Source: Rhodobacteraceae bacterium M382 (GTDB taxonomy: Bacteria; Pseudomonadota; Alphaproteobacteria; Rhodobacterales; Rhodobacteraceae). From it: a DNA stretch of 64,000 nt. This document shows, one piece after another, positions 50,285 to 58,906 of the stretch; position 1 is the stretch's first letter; the number at the start of each line of letters is the position of its first letter. A program made the translations under genes and the position numbers. Under the pieces are notes generated by a model, which searched no databases, was not told the DNA's origin, and worked only from the letters and a program-made list of their open reading frames with translations. The DNA lies in the NCBI GenBank assembly GCA_025141015.1, contig CP081101.1:1-64000 (forward strand), given 5' to 3'.

Positions 50285-52999
50285 CTAAAACAAGAATATG
50301 CGATCGGCTAGCTCCAACGGGTCGGTCAGAGTCAGCCCGACAAGAAGGAGACTTCCATTCCCGTCAAAGGTAATTTCCAAACCTCGTGACGTCAGTTCGG
50401 CATTTTGTGCGATGTCATTCACAGATTGATCACCTGCGAGCGCCGTGGTGAACCGCAGTCGGTCCAGATCTATTTCAAAATCTGCAATCACGTCATCGCC
50501 CATCAGGACGTCGAAATCAAAGGTATCTCTGCCTGAACCACCGGCGAGACTGTCATTTCCAGTCAGGCCGATCAGAACGTCATTGCCTTCCAGGCCATCC
50601 AGAGTGTCGTTGCCCCCGTCGCCAATCAGCGTATCATTGCCTCGCAGGCCTGAAAGATGATCGTGCCCCGAATAGCCGCGCAACCGATTGTCTGCATCGT
50701 TGCCGATGACACGATCTGCGTGGTCCGTGGCAAAGAGGTTTTCAATATTGATCAGCGTATCTGTACCGCTGTACCCATCATTGGAGACGGTACCCAAGAA
50801 CAGGTTTGCAGTGATACCAGATGTTGTCAGAGCGGGGTCGCCAACCTCTGTGAAAAAGATATCGCCGCGATAATGCACGGCGTCGATTCCGGCACCGCCG
50901 TTGATCGTATCATCGCCAGCCAACCCCCAGAATGAATTGTCCCCGGCGCTGCCGACCAGGTAATCGTCGCTCGATGTGGCCCTGACATCGTCAATGTTCA
51001 CCAGTGTATCGGTATCGCCGTATCGGTCGGTTGCATAGCCGTTTGACGTCACCGCAAAGCCATAGGAATCTTCCAGCGCCGCCTTGCTATGGCCTGATGT
51101 TGCTCCGCCATCATCAAGATATACCACGACCCCTCTCGTTCCTTTTTCGTACTCATAAACGACCGTGTCATCGGTACCGCTTCCGCCATGAATTGTGTCG
51201 GCACCCTTGTTGCCGTGAAGCCATTCCAGATAATTGTGATTGGGATTTCCACCGATTATGACGTCTGGAAACTGGCTGCCCTCCACTTCGAGGAAATGTG
51301 GGCTTTTGGTAAAATCCAAACTCCCGCCTGCCCAGGTCGCGCCATAGGCGACACTCAGATCAGATCCCGTGGTTCCGCCGAGATTGACAGTCACTCCGTC
51401 ATGCAACGCTTCAAAAACGAGATGGTGGTGAAATCGAGATCCTGCGCTGCCTTGGCCAGTGATCGTGATATGTCCGGTTGTTTCAATGGCGTTGTTGGCA
51501 AACCCAAAAACAAGCACGTCGCGGGTGTTTGTTTGACTGGTTCCCACATTAACAATGGTTCCGTCCAGATCGCCGCGCAAATGAATCCGGCTATGACCAT
51601 CACCGGCATCGATATAATTTGCACCGCCGTAGGTATAAAAGGTTTCCAGCTTGTCGGTGTCAGAACCGATCAGGATATCATTTTGGCGTGTGCCATGTAG
51701 CGTCTCGATGCCTTCGAGATGCTCGCCTTCAGTTCCGTATGTATCGCTCGCAGTTTGGGCGGCTAACAGAACCCCATCGACGTCTTTGACAGAAGCGCTC
51801 AGGTTGACTGTTACGCCATGCGGCCCCGTTTCTTGTTGGTAATTGACAACATCAATGCCGGGTCCGCCAATGAATGAATCCACCCCGGGGCCGCCTACCA
51901 TAACGTTGTTTGGCGCGGGCAGGGTGATTGTTTCACCGTTGAGCAAAAGGTTGATCGCTTTTTGGTTCTGGCCATCAACCAAGGCCCACAGGATTTGGCC
52001 CGTGGGGCGATACGTCACAAAGGCTTCGGCAATCCCATCTTTACCCGCTCCGGGTGTTTCGACGAATTGGAGCTGGAACTGGTCTGCGGTTGCAGTGCCG
52101 CCAAAGTGTAATACGTCCCGGTCGGCGGCTGAATAATCCTGAATCCAGTCCGACCCGTGCCCCGCAGTTCCCAGATGGAAAAACCGATCCGCGCCCCAAC
52201 CGCCATTCAACCGATCATGCCCAAACCCGCCATTGATGAAATCCGCGCCTGAGTTGCCAAAGATCACATCGCTGAGCGCCGAGCCGGTCAGCACATCATG
52301 CCCTTCGCCGCCGATCAGCGTGTCCGACCCGAACCCGCCCAGCAGCGTGTCATTGCCAACACCGCCACGCAACAGGTCATTGCCATAGCCGCCATCAGCA
52401 AAATCATTGCCATATCCGGCCAGAATGCGGTCAGCCAGATCCGTCTCAGAAGAACCCTCTGACAAACCGCCATAGATAACGTCATGCCCTTCGCCGCCGA
52501 TCAGCGTATCCAGACCCGGCCCACCGATCAGCGTATCGGCCCCTGCATCCCCCGAGAGCCGGTCGTCATGGGTGCTGCCGATTAGGAGATCGTCGCCATC
52601 CAGCCCTTCTAAACGGCTGCCGGTGGTGGCAGTCGTGTCATCCAGAACATCGTCTTCGGCGGTGCCGAACAGGGAGAATTTGGCTGCGCTGATGACCCAA
52701 TTTTGCGTGGTCAGCCGTGTGTCGGCCATTTGCCGTTCCGAATTGAAGAGACCTTCTGCCCTAAGCCAACTGCCGGTTGGAAGGCGAACCCCATAAGGAT
52801 CAAGCATTGCCCAACCCGCCAACGGGGCCTCAAAACTCATTGGATTTGGCAATCCGGGATACGCAGCAATCATTTTCTTCTCAGGGATAACTGAACCAAT
52901 GTCCCAGATCGATGTCGTGTCGGGGAAAACATCAACTTCGAAAAAATGGTTCTTCTCGATATAAAAGTTCGAAAACAAATCCGTGCCACGCGCTGGCAT
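50285..52999 (-). CDS. Large RTX-type calcium-binding repeat protein
   Basis: 904 residues from ATG 52999, chosen because GAGGTGAACAGG precedes it; a GTG at 53017 would add six. After a non-repeat N-terminus of about 100 residues come GG-x-G-x-D nonapeptide arrays at roughly 110-280 (GGPGLDTLIGGEGHD, GGVGNDTLLGG). Central segments with beta-roll character follow, then a second array near 700-850 (GDGGNDTLDGLEGNDVLIGL). The hydrophobic C-terminus (LELADRIFLF) fits a type I secretion signal. There is no Sec signal. The family binds calcium outside the cell and includes adhesins, toxins and enzymes; no catalytic domain was recognised. It follows the radical SAM gene on the same strand after about 105 bases. 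No type I exporter is in the window. Confidence 0.85.
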   Translation of the reverse strand: MPARGTDLFSNFYIEKNHFFEVDVFPDTTSIWDIGSVIPEKKMIAAYPGLPNPMSFEAPLAGWAMLDPYGVRLPTGSWLRAEGLFNSERQMADTRLTTQNWVISAAKFSLFGTAEDDVLDDTTATTGSRLEGLDGDDLLIGSTHDDRLSGDAGADTLIGGPGLDTLIGGEGHDVIYGGLSEGSSETDLADRILAGYGNDFADGGYGNDLLRGGVGNDTLLGGFGSDTLIGGEGHDVLTGSALSDVIFGNSGADFINGGFGHDRLNGGWGADRFFHLGTAGHGSDWIQDYSAADRDVLHFGGTATADQFQLQFVETPGAGKDGIAEAFVTYRPTGQILWALVDGQNQKAINLLLNGETITLPAPNNVMVGGPGVDSFIGGPGIDVVNYQQETGPHGVTVNLSASVKDVDGVLLAAQTASDTYGTEGEHLEGIETLHGTRQNDILIGSDTDKLETFYTYGGANYIDAGDGHSRIHLRGDLDGTIVNVGTSQTNTRDVLVFGFANNAIETTGHITITGQGSAGSRFHHHLVFEALHDGVTVNLGGTTGSDLSVAYGATWAGGSLDFTKSPHFLEVEGSQFPDVIIGGNPNHNYLEWLHGNKGADTIHGGSGTDDTVVYEYEKGTRGVVVYLDDGGATSGHSKAALEDSYGFAVTSNGYATDRYGDTDTLVNIDDVRATSSDDYLVGSAGDNSFWGLAGDDTINGGAGIDAVHYRGDIFFTEVGDPALTTSGITANLFLGTVSNDGYSGTDTLINIENLFATDHADRVIGNDADNRLRGYSGHDHLSGLRGNDTLIGDGGNDTLDGLEGNDVLIGLTGNDSLAGGSGRDTFDFDVLMGDDVIADFEIDLDRLRFTTALAGDQSVNDIAQNAELTSRGLEITFDGNGSLLLVGLTLTDPLELADRIFLF

Positions 53000-53104
53000 C
53001 CTGTTCACCTCAATCACCTGCTGATACGTCGATTAAACATGTCAAAACGGGAAAGCGCACCCACCCGGCGGAACGTGCAAGATGCGCGATCAAACAAAGG
53101 CCCT

Positions 53105-54559
53105 TTATATGACAGAGACGCCAGGCCCGGGTTGCTGATCAAGCCGCTGAGCGAGCTTGAGAACTCTCTGTGACTTGCGCTTGATAATACGGTTCTTTGC
53201 CAAAAGGGTCTGCAGGGCGAGTTTGCTTCCCAAGGTGTTGAACCCATATTCCATCTTTTCACTGGCGATGGTGAAAATTCTGCGCCTGTCCGTCCCATAG
53301 ACCAAGCCGACCAGCCTGAGAATTTCTTCCGACTTCCACTGGATGATGAGGTCCTTGGCAGAAAGGGCACCTATATCGAGCTTGCCCGCGATCAGATGAA
53401 AGTTTGCTCTGATCTTTGAGCGGATCTCTGGCGTGAACAGGTCGTGTTCGCCGAGATTCAGGATCTCGTATATCAGCGCCTGGTAATCTTTGGGGAGGAC
53501 GTCACCCTGTTCGCTTCCCTCAAAGCGCCGTCGGATCATGTTCGCTGCATAAAGAAGGTGGGACCCGGCGGCATCCGGGTCGTTTTGCAGAAGGGCAAAC
53601 CGCGCCTTGTCAATTCCATGGAGCGTGTCGCCAAAATTGTTGAGGTAACCCGATATGCTGACTTTGACTCCATTGTCGACCTTGGGAATCTCGTCGAGAG
53701 AAAAAACCTTGGATGATTTAGGGCCTAGTTGGGTATTGACGAATAGGATCTCCTGGACCCCCGCCTCGGCAGCCATTTCCTGAGCTCTGATCAACTGTTC
53801 CGGGCTGTTGTTGCAATCAAAGAGGATGTATTTCCAAATGGTTTTGATCTCGCGGCCTTCGTTTATGACGCCTTGGCAGAACGACTTCATGAAGGTGTAG
53901 GCCTTGTCAAAGTTGCCGCGGATCCGGTTTTCTTCAAAACTCGTCTGATCAATGCCATCAATCGCAAACATGACCTCATCTATCCCTGAATGAATTTGAC
54001 TACGGTCGTATTTTCCATGGGCAACGGTACACATGGTGATGTTGGCCTGTGGAAAATAGGATTTGGCAAGCCCAGCCATCTTCCAGACATTCCGGTTCAG
54101 GAGCGGCTCTCCATGTCCTTGAAAGTCGATCGTTCGTATGGAAACACCATCGTTCTTGAAGTCCGAGAGGTATTTTTCAAAGATTTCCACTTCAAGATGC
54201 CAGGGCCGACCATGGTTCTTTTTTCGCGCGGCCAATGTCATGCAGCCAGGACATTCCAAAATGCAAGCGATCGAAGCTTCAACCTGGAAAATGTGAATCT
54301 CCTTTTTTTCCTCCCATTGCCGATTGAAACACGCCCCGCTGGCCAGCACCATACAATCGCGGCAATAGTCGGGAAATGGCATCTCCCCCTTTTGGAGTTT
54401 GCCTCTAAGACCTGAAAAGACCGGGCCAAAAACGACGTCTTTGGAATAATTGACGGTCGGGTCATAGGCTTTGAGGGTCAGCTTGCTACCTGCATCACAC
54501 CAACATGCCAAAGATCCATTCGCGCGCAGAAAAACACTGTGATTAGAATGACAATCCAA
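53105..54559 (-). CDS. Radical SAM protein with N-terminal SPASM-like cysteine region
   Basis: 484 residues from TTG 54559 (GAGGG seven bases upstream). The radical SAM cluster motif is Cys99-x3-Cys103-x2-Cys106 (CILECPGCM), followed by GHGEPLLN (148-155) in place of GGEP. Extra cysteines lie before the core at 3, 19, 21, 66, 69 and 77 (SLACWCDAG and FPDYCRDCMVLASGACF). They resemble a SPASM/Twitch auxiliary-cluster region, usually placed after the core. The C-terminal 190 residues are helical and unassigned. Hand counts of three 60-base lines in the gene gave 25-31 G+C, lower than the surroundings, hinting at transfer. The substrate is unknown; a peptide or the neighbouring RTX protein is possible. 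Confidence 0.8.
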   Translation of the reverse strand: MDCHSNHSVFLRANGSLACWCDAGSKLTLKAYDPTVNYSKDVVFGPVFSGLRGKLQKGEMPFPDYCRDCMVLASGACFNRQWEEKKEIHIFQVEASIACILECPGCMTLAARKKNHGRPWHLEVEIFEKYLSDFKNDGVSIRTIDFQGHGEPLLNRNVWKMAGLAKSYFPQANITMCTVAHGKYDRSQIHSGIDEVMFAIDGIDQTSFEENRIRGNFDKAYTFMKSFCQGVINEGREIKTIWKYILFDCNNSPEQLIRAQEMAAEAGVQEILFVNTQLGPKSSKVFSLDEIPKVDNGVKVSISGYLNNFGDTLHGIDKARFALLQNDPDAAGSHLLYAANMIRRRFEGSEQGDVLPKDYQALIYEILNLGEHDLFTPEIRSKIRANFHLIAGKLDIGALSAKDLIIQWKSEEILRLVGLVYGTDRRRIFTIASEKMEYGFNTLGSKLALQTLLAKNRIIKRKSQRVLKLAQRLDQQPGPGVSVI

Positions 54560-55130
54560 AATGGACCCTCTTTTGTAATAAGAAAAAAATGGTTGGGTGA
54601 GAGGCCTCTCTCAGTCTCTGATGCTGCACATTATGGCCATTTTTGCGATTAGCCAAGGACCGTAAATGGGGTCAGGTCGCCCGGAAGTACAGCCCAAAGG
54701 CCCCCCCCCCCAATGAAGGACCCTGACAGCCTGGTAGGTGTCCGGCCGCGGTGTGATCATGGCCTGGGTCGTCCCCTGAATGAGGGGGTTCGCGGGGAAT
54801 GCCAAACGCCCCAAGAGTGACGTTGCAGATCAGAGTTCCACAGTAGTTTTGTCAGAGAGAATGATCACACACCCAAAGGGCCGCGCCGAGTACCTGCGTA
54901 GTTTGCAAATCTCTGCGGTGCCGGCAGCGGTAAATCCATTGAGAATTAATGCCACAGTGTCGTTTGATGTCTTGCAGAGGTCGCACATCTCAAGGCGGAC
55001 CATCAGGATTTGCCCCGAAACTCGGCATTCCCTCCCGGTCTTTCGCCTTGCGGTGAACGGCCATTGGCCCGCTTTGATCCGTCAAGGCGGGCCCACTCTC
55101 CTGTTGGTAAATGATTGGCCACTCCAGCCC
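54560..55130. other. Gene-poor region with an 11-C homopolymer
   Basis: About 570 bases upstream of the radical SAM gene and downstream of the nadE-like gene. The main feature is an uninterrupted run of eleven C at 54701-54711. A minus-strand ORF (54611-54814) runs through it, but has no recognisable family. The radical SAM promoter should lie here. No transposon ends were identified. Confidence 0.45.
54701..54711. repeat. Poly-C tract of 11 bases
   Basis: An uninterrupted C run about 140 bases upstream of the radical SAM start (G11 on the coding strand). Tracts of this length can slip during replication, so length variation could alter expression or an overlapping small ORF. It may also be an assembly weak spot. 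Confidence 0.8.
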
Positions 55131-56132
55131 CTAAGCTGCATCAACCCGCGTCAGACATTCGAACCGGGGTTCGCGTGGGTGGGCCAACATCTGCGACCCC
55201 GCACGTTTGAAGCGTGTTGCTCTTAGACGGGTTTCGACCGTTTCAAGAATACGACAGGCTGCATGATCATGTGTCGCGTCCAGGGCTTCGGACCATTTGT
55301 CAGTGCCGGGTGCAACAGTGTCAGCAAACAGCTTCATCAACGCGCGCACGGCAATATCCCATTGCAGATAGGTGGCTCCAATCTGTGCCTCGTCACCATC
55401 GTCGATACCCAAGCCATCTGTCGGCTTGGCGCGCCAGATCGTTTCCGGTACGCCGATCTCGCGTGCCATCCACGGCACTTCCCAGGATTTCATCAGGGAT
55501 TGCACGGGCGCGAGATCACCCACGTCACCATTGATCGTCCAGAAACCCGCAGACAGTTCAGAGAAGTTGTCCGTGCTGGCAACCAGCCCTCTCAAGCTGT
55601 GTGCCTGATTGTACAGTGTGATCATCCGAAGTCGGGCGCGAATGTTGCCATGACGAATGCGAGCCGCGCGTGACTCTGCATTGGACAGCGACTGATCCAC
55701 CGGCTGCAACGCCTGAACCATTGATCGGTATTGGTCAGTCAGATCAATTTGGGCGTGCTCGATACCCAGACTGCGACAGGCTTCGACGCCACGTTCGGTT
55801 TCGGCCGGGTTCTGCAGAATTGGCATTGTATAGCCGACCACACGCCACCCTGCCTCGCGAAACAGAGCCGCAGTCAGCGCACTGTCGACCCCGCCGGACA
55901 TGCCGATGATCACCGTCGACAGCCCGCTCGCCTTGCCATAGTCGCGGACCTTGTCGATCAACACATTCAAATCCTGCCGGAGAACCAAAGGTTGGGCAAA
56001 AACGCCGCTTTCGATCTGACTCTGGAATGTCTGGGCGAACCAGTCAGACAAGGGGCCGGTTTGTTCCTGTCGGGACAGCATGAGGATTTCGGCTTCAAGA
56101 GCAGAATTTTGAAGGGGCGGTGCGTATGTCAA
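55131..56132 (-). CDS. NAD synthase-like protein (NadE family)
   Basis: 333 residues of the N-type ATP pyrophosphatase family. The PP-loop is SGGVDSALTAAL (Ser79-Ser84), and the second motif reads ASTDNFSELSAGFWTINGDVGDLAPVQSLMK where NadE usually has a GT-x-N/H-x2-E box. Then comes PETIWRAKPTDGL. NadE makes NAD from deamido-NAD with ammonia. There is no nitrilase glutaminase domain, so it would use free ammonia. A plasmid-borne copy suggests either a backup or a diverged ligase of similar chemistry. Confidence 0.82.
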   Translation of the reverse strand: MTYAPPLQNSALEAEILMLSRQEQTGPLSDWFAQTFQSQIESGVFAQPLVLRQDLNVLIDKVRDYGKASGLSTVIIGMSGGVDSALTAALFREAGWRVVGYTMPILQNPAETERGVEACRSLGIEHAQIDLTDQYRSMVQALQPVDQSLSNAESRAARIRHGNIRARLRMITLYNQAHSLRGLVASTDNFSELSAGFWTINGDVGDLAPVQSLMKSWEVPWMAREIGVPETIWRAKPTDGLGIDDGDEAQIGATYLQWDIAVRALMKLFADTVAPGTDKWSEALDATHDHAACRILETVETRLRATRFKRAGSQMLAHPREPRFECLTRVDAA

Positions 56133-56820
56133 AGGCGTTATCCTGTCTGATAGCGGACGATCATCGCGTCTCGGCGTGTTCTGGTGCTTGGGTCTTCTAT
56201 AGCCTGTTCGCGGCTGGTCTTGAAATGTGACAAAGGCCGGTTGGGGATGTTTTTGCTTGATACCGGCAGCCTGTCAAAGTTTCGAGTGGTGCCAGGCGTG
56301 ATTTCTTCATTCGGATCTGGCCCCCCAGAACAGGCGAGGCGGGAAGAGGAGAGCATCAGGAACCTGACAATCCCAAGGGATACGAATTTGGAAAACGCGG
56401 ATTTTTGAGTGGGACAAGTCCCCGCCACGTCCAAAACTCAGGAGCAGTACTGACGCGTGGGGGACCCACATGTTGTCCTGTTTCCTGCCCCGTGGTCCGG
56501 GCTGAAAAAAGCCGCCCATCTCGCCCGCGGGAGGAGGAAGGGGCAGGATGGGCGGCAGTACTCTGTGTTGACCGGTGGAACGCTATTGTTCCTGGTCACC
56601 AATAGATCTAGCCGCCATGCCGCAGTGCAGCAATGCAATTGCAGCATTTTTTCTGACTTAGATGGGTTTGGCCAAAAATTGAGCGCCCGAACCAGGTCAC
56701 TGGTGACTTTATGATCACCAAGGCACGTACTTTGGCCCAGCTTCAGGAGCGAATTATCCCGGTTTTCGCAAAATGATTGCCGCCAATACCTGGACGTGAA
56801 CCAGGGCCAAAAACCCGAAC
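56133..56820. other. Gene-free region upstream of nadE-like gene
   Basis: About 690 bases with only unsupported ORFs. It contains the long hairpin at 56505-56556 and a TGCAATTGCA palindrome near 56632-56641. The nadE-like promoter is expected near its left end. Confidence 0.4.
56505..56556 (-). terminator. Intrinsic terminator for the BCCT operon
   Basis: On the minus strand GCCGCCCATC (56556-56547) pairs perfectly with GATGGGCGGC (56520-56511) over 10 bp around a 26-base loop, followed by six T (56510-56505). It lies about 265 bases after the small membrane-peptide gene. Confidence 0.65.
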
Positions 56821-56913
56821 CTAAGTATTCGGTCGACTGGCTAGCCAGATAAGAAGGCCGATATAGGCAAACACCACGAGGTTCAGCAGGGTGTCGATCA
56901 ACGTGCCACTCAT
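56821..56913 (-). CDS. 30-residue single-span membrane peptide coupled to BCCT carrier
   Basis: The ORF encodes MSGTLIDTLLNLVVFAYIGL followed by LIWLASRPNT. It is one hydrophobic span with a positive C-terminal end (SRPNT). Its ATG overlaps the carrier's stop by four bases (ATGA), and a textbook AAAGGAG lies eight bases before it, within the carrier's last codons. Overlap, ribosome site and membrane-like composition together strongly support a real gene. It could be a small accessory subunit or regulator of the carrier. I know of no named family for it. Confidence 0.65.
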   Translation of the reverse strand: MSGTLIDTLLNLVVFAYIGLLIWLASRPNT

Positions 56914-58403
56914 GTTCGCGGCTCCTTTTGCAGGGATCTCAGCAAACACAGCACCAGAATGGGAACGATGAACACGAATGCAATTGCGGACAGGGCAATG
57001 ATTGAGCGCACCAGCGACATGTCCCCGACAAGAACCATGGCAAAGCCGAGAGCACCAAGGATACCGCCCCATATGGTTCGAATTCTGGGCGAGGGGTTTT
57101 CGTTCCCGCCCGTACCGATCATGGCCAGCGTGAAGCCCGCGCTGACGACGCTGGTCACGACAAACAAGAAGGCTGCAATCACTGTTGCTGTCCGGGTCAG
57201 CCCATCCAGAGGAAAGCGCTGCAACAGAGCAAAGGTCGTCGCATCGAGATTTTCGCTGTTCACCGTCGACAGCGCCGCGTCCTGCTGTAGCGCATCAAAA
57301 AATCCCAAACCGCCAAATACGCCAAACCACAGAATTGAGAACAAGGTTGGAGCAACAATGACCCCCAGCAGGAATTCGCGGATCGTTCGTCCTTTGGAAA
57401 TCCGGGCGATGAAAATGCCGACAAATGGGGACCAGGCCAACCACCAGATCATATAGTTCAGCGTCCATCCGTGAAACCAGTCGACAACAGATCCGTCAAA
57501 AAACGCGGCTGTCGAAAATCCGGCGGGCAAGGCGCCAAATATATATCGCCCAAACCCGGCCACTATACCGTTCATCAGAAAAGAAGTGGGTCCAAGGATG
57601 AGAAGATAGCCCATCAACCCAATCGCAATCAGCATCGCCGCATTTGACAATCTGGCCATGCCGTCCCCCAAATCCCGACGCAAGGGAATGACAAAGGCGA
57701 CGCACATGGCGATGAACACCGGGATCGTGAGGCGACTGCTGTCTTCGATGCCGACAAGGCCTGCCAGACCGGTCTGAATCTGAAACACCCCCATCGCCAG
57801 CGAGCCGGCGAGCCCGACGGCAATGGCTATGATCGAAAACAGATCAAATACCCAGGCCACAACCAAGCTCCAGCGCGTTTCGCCAAAGGACTCCATCAAT
57901 GGGGCGCTCAACAAAAGTGTACGGCCCCGGCGGAAGGCAAAATAGGCAACAATCAACCCGACCATCCCATAGATGGCCCACGCGTGAAAACCCCAGTTCA
58001 AATAGGTAACAAACAACGCATAACCGGCTGCTTGGGGATCCCGAAACCCCTGTCGTATTTGTTCAAAATGGGTGAGCGGTTCCGCGGCCCCGTAAAACAG
58101 CAGGCCAACGCCCATTCCAGCGGCAAAAAGCATTGCGATCCACGCCGGGGTTGAGAACTCGGGCCGTGCGTCGTCGGGACCGAGGCGGATTTGACCAAAC
58201 CGCGAGAGGGCGAGAAACAAGGCCAGGACAAGCAAACCGCTGGTTTCCAGCATGATGAACCAGCCGCGGCTATCGAATTGCTTGGCGACAGCGGATGCAG
58301 CCAATTCGCCCATGCCAATCGGATCCAGAATTCCCCAAACGGCAATGGCGGCGCTGACGGACAATGCCACGATCAACAATGGGCTTGGGGATTGGTCATT
58401 CAT
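56910..58403 (-). CDS. BCCT-family betaine/carnitine/choline transporter
   Basis: A 497-residue, twelve-span secondary carrier. Signature regions: MLFAAGMGVGLLFYGAAEPLTHF, and the tryptophan-rich WTLNYMIWWLAWSPFVGIFIARISKGRTIREF that forms the quaternary-amine site. The N-terminus is short, and there is no long C-terminal osmosensing tail, suggesting uptake for catabolism rather than osmotic gating. It imports a quaternary ammonium compound with sodium or protons, which fits the betaine-related genes elsewhere in the window. It is translationally coupled to a 30-residue membrane peptide. Confidence 0.92.
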   Translation of the reverse strand: MNDQSPSPLLIVALSVSAAIAVWGILDPIGMGELAASAVAKQFDSRGWFIMLETSGLLVLALFLALSRFGQIRLGPDDARPEFSTPAWIAMLFAAGMGVGLLFYGAAEPLTHFEQIRQGFRDPQAAGYALFVTYLNWGFHAWAIYGMVGLIVAYFAFRRGRTLLLSAPLMESFGETRWSLVVAWVFDLFSIIAIAVGLAGSLAMGVFQIQTGLAGLVGIEDSSRLTIPVFIAMCVAFVIPLRRDLGDGMARLSNAAMLIAIGLMGYLLILGPTSFLMNGIVAGFGRYIFGALPAGFSTAAFFDGSVVDWFHGWTLNYMIWWLAWSPFVGIFIARISKGRTIREFLLGVIVAPTLFSILWFGVFGGLGFFDALQQDAALSTVNSENLDATTFALLQRFPLDGLTRTATVIAAFLFVVTSVVSAGFTLAMIGTGGNENPSPRIRTIWGGILGALGFAMVLVGDMSLVRSIIALSAIAFVFIVPILVLCLLRSLQKEPRT

Positions 58404-58906
58404 ATTTGCATATCTCCGGAAACGGTTTTGCGCGCAAAATCCTTGCGGTCTCGGAACAGTCGGTCATCAATTCGTGTGTTCAGCAGATCAGTAAACTCTA
58501 TCCGGTATTGGTAGCCAAAAACTGCGTTGTGTTTAAGGGGCTTTTGCAAATGACATTGGCCGGGTCCAGAAAACGGCAGGTAAATCCACAGGGGCAGAAT
58601 GTTACCCTATGGTAGCTGCGTGACCGCAAACGTTTGCGACGGATCCATGCGACCCGTCACAATTCGACCCACTGAAATATCGGCGCTGTTCACTTCAACA
58701 AAATCTTGTTTCCCGTCAAAGGACCGCAGCCGGGGCTCGGACAGAGGGATTGGCGTATTTTGGAGGCTGGTAACCTCGCGGCTGCTCAGATGAACCAATT
58801 GTTACCTGAAACCCCTTGAAGCACCGGTTGCCAGAGGCTTTAAGATTTGACTTTGGTAGAGAATCGTGACGCCAGTCATTCATGAGTGCAAATCGGGATC
58901 CGGACT
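58404..58906. other. Divergent intergenic region between BCCT carrier and L,D-transpeptidase genes
   Basis: About 500 bases holding two divergent promoters. No supported ORF, palindrome or RNA element was recognised. Confidence 0.4.

Noticed and set aside
50285-52999. Repetitive GGxGxD-coding DNA considered as a CRISPR or satellite array
   Set aside because: Repeats are degenerate at DNA level and in frame with RTX nonapeptides; no spacer structure.
54611-54814. 67-codon minus-strand ORF spanning the C11 tract
   Set aside because: Reading frame depends on the tract length and no family was recognised; kept only as context for the tract.
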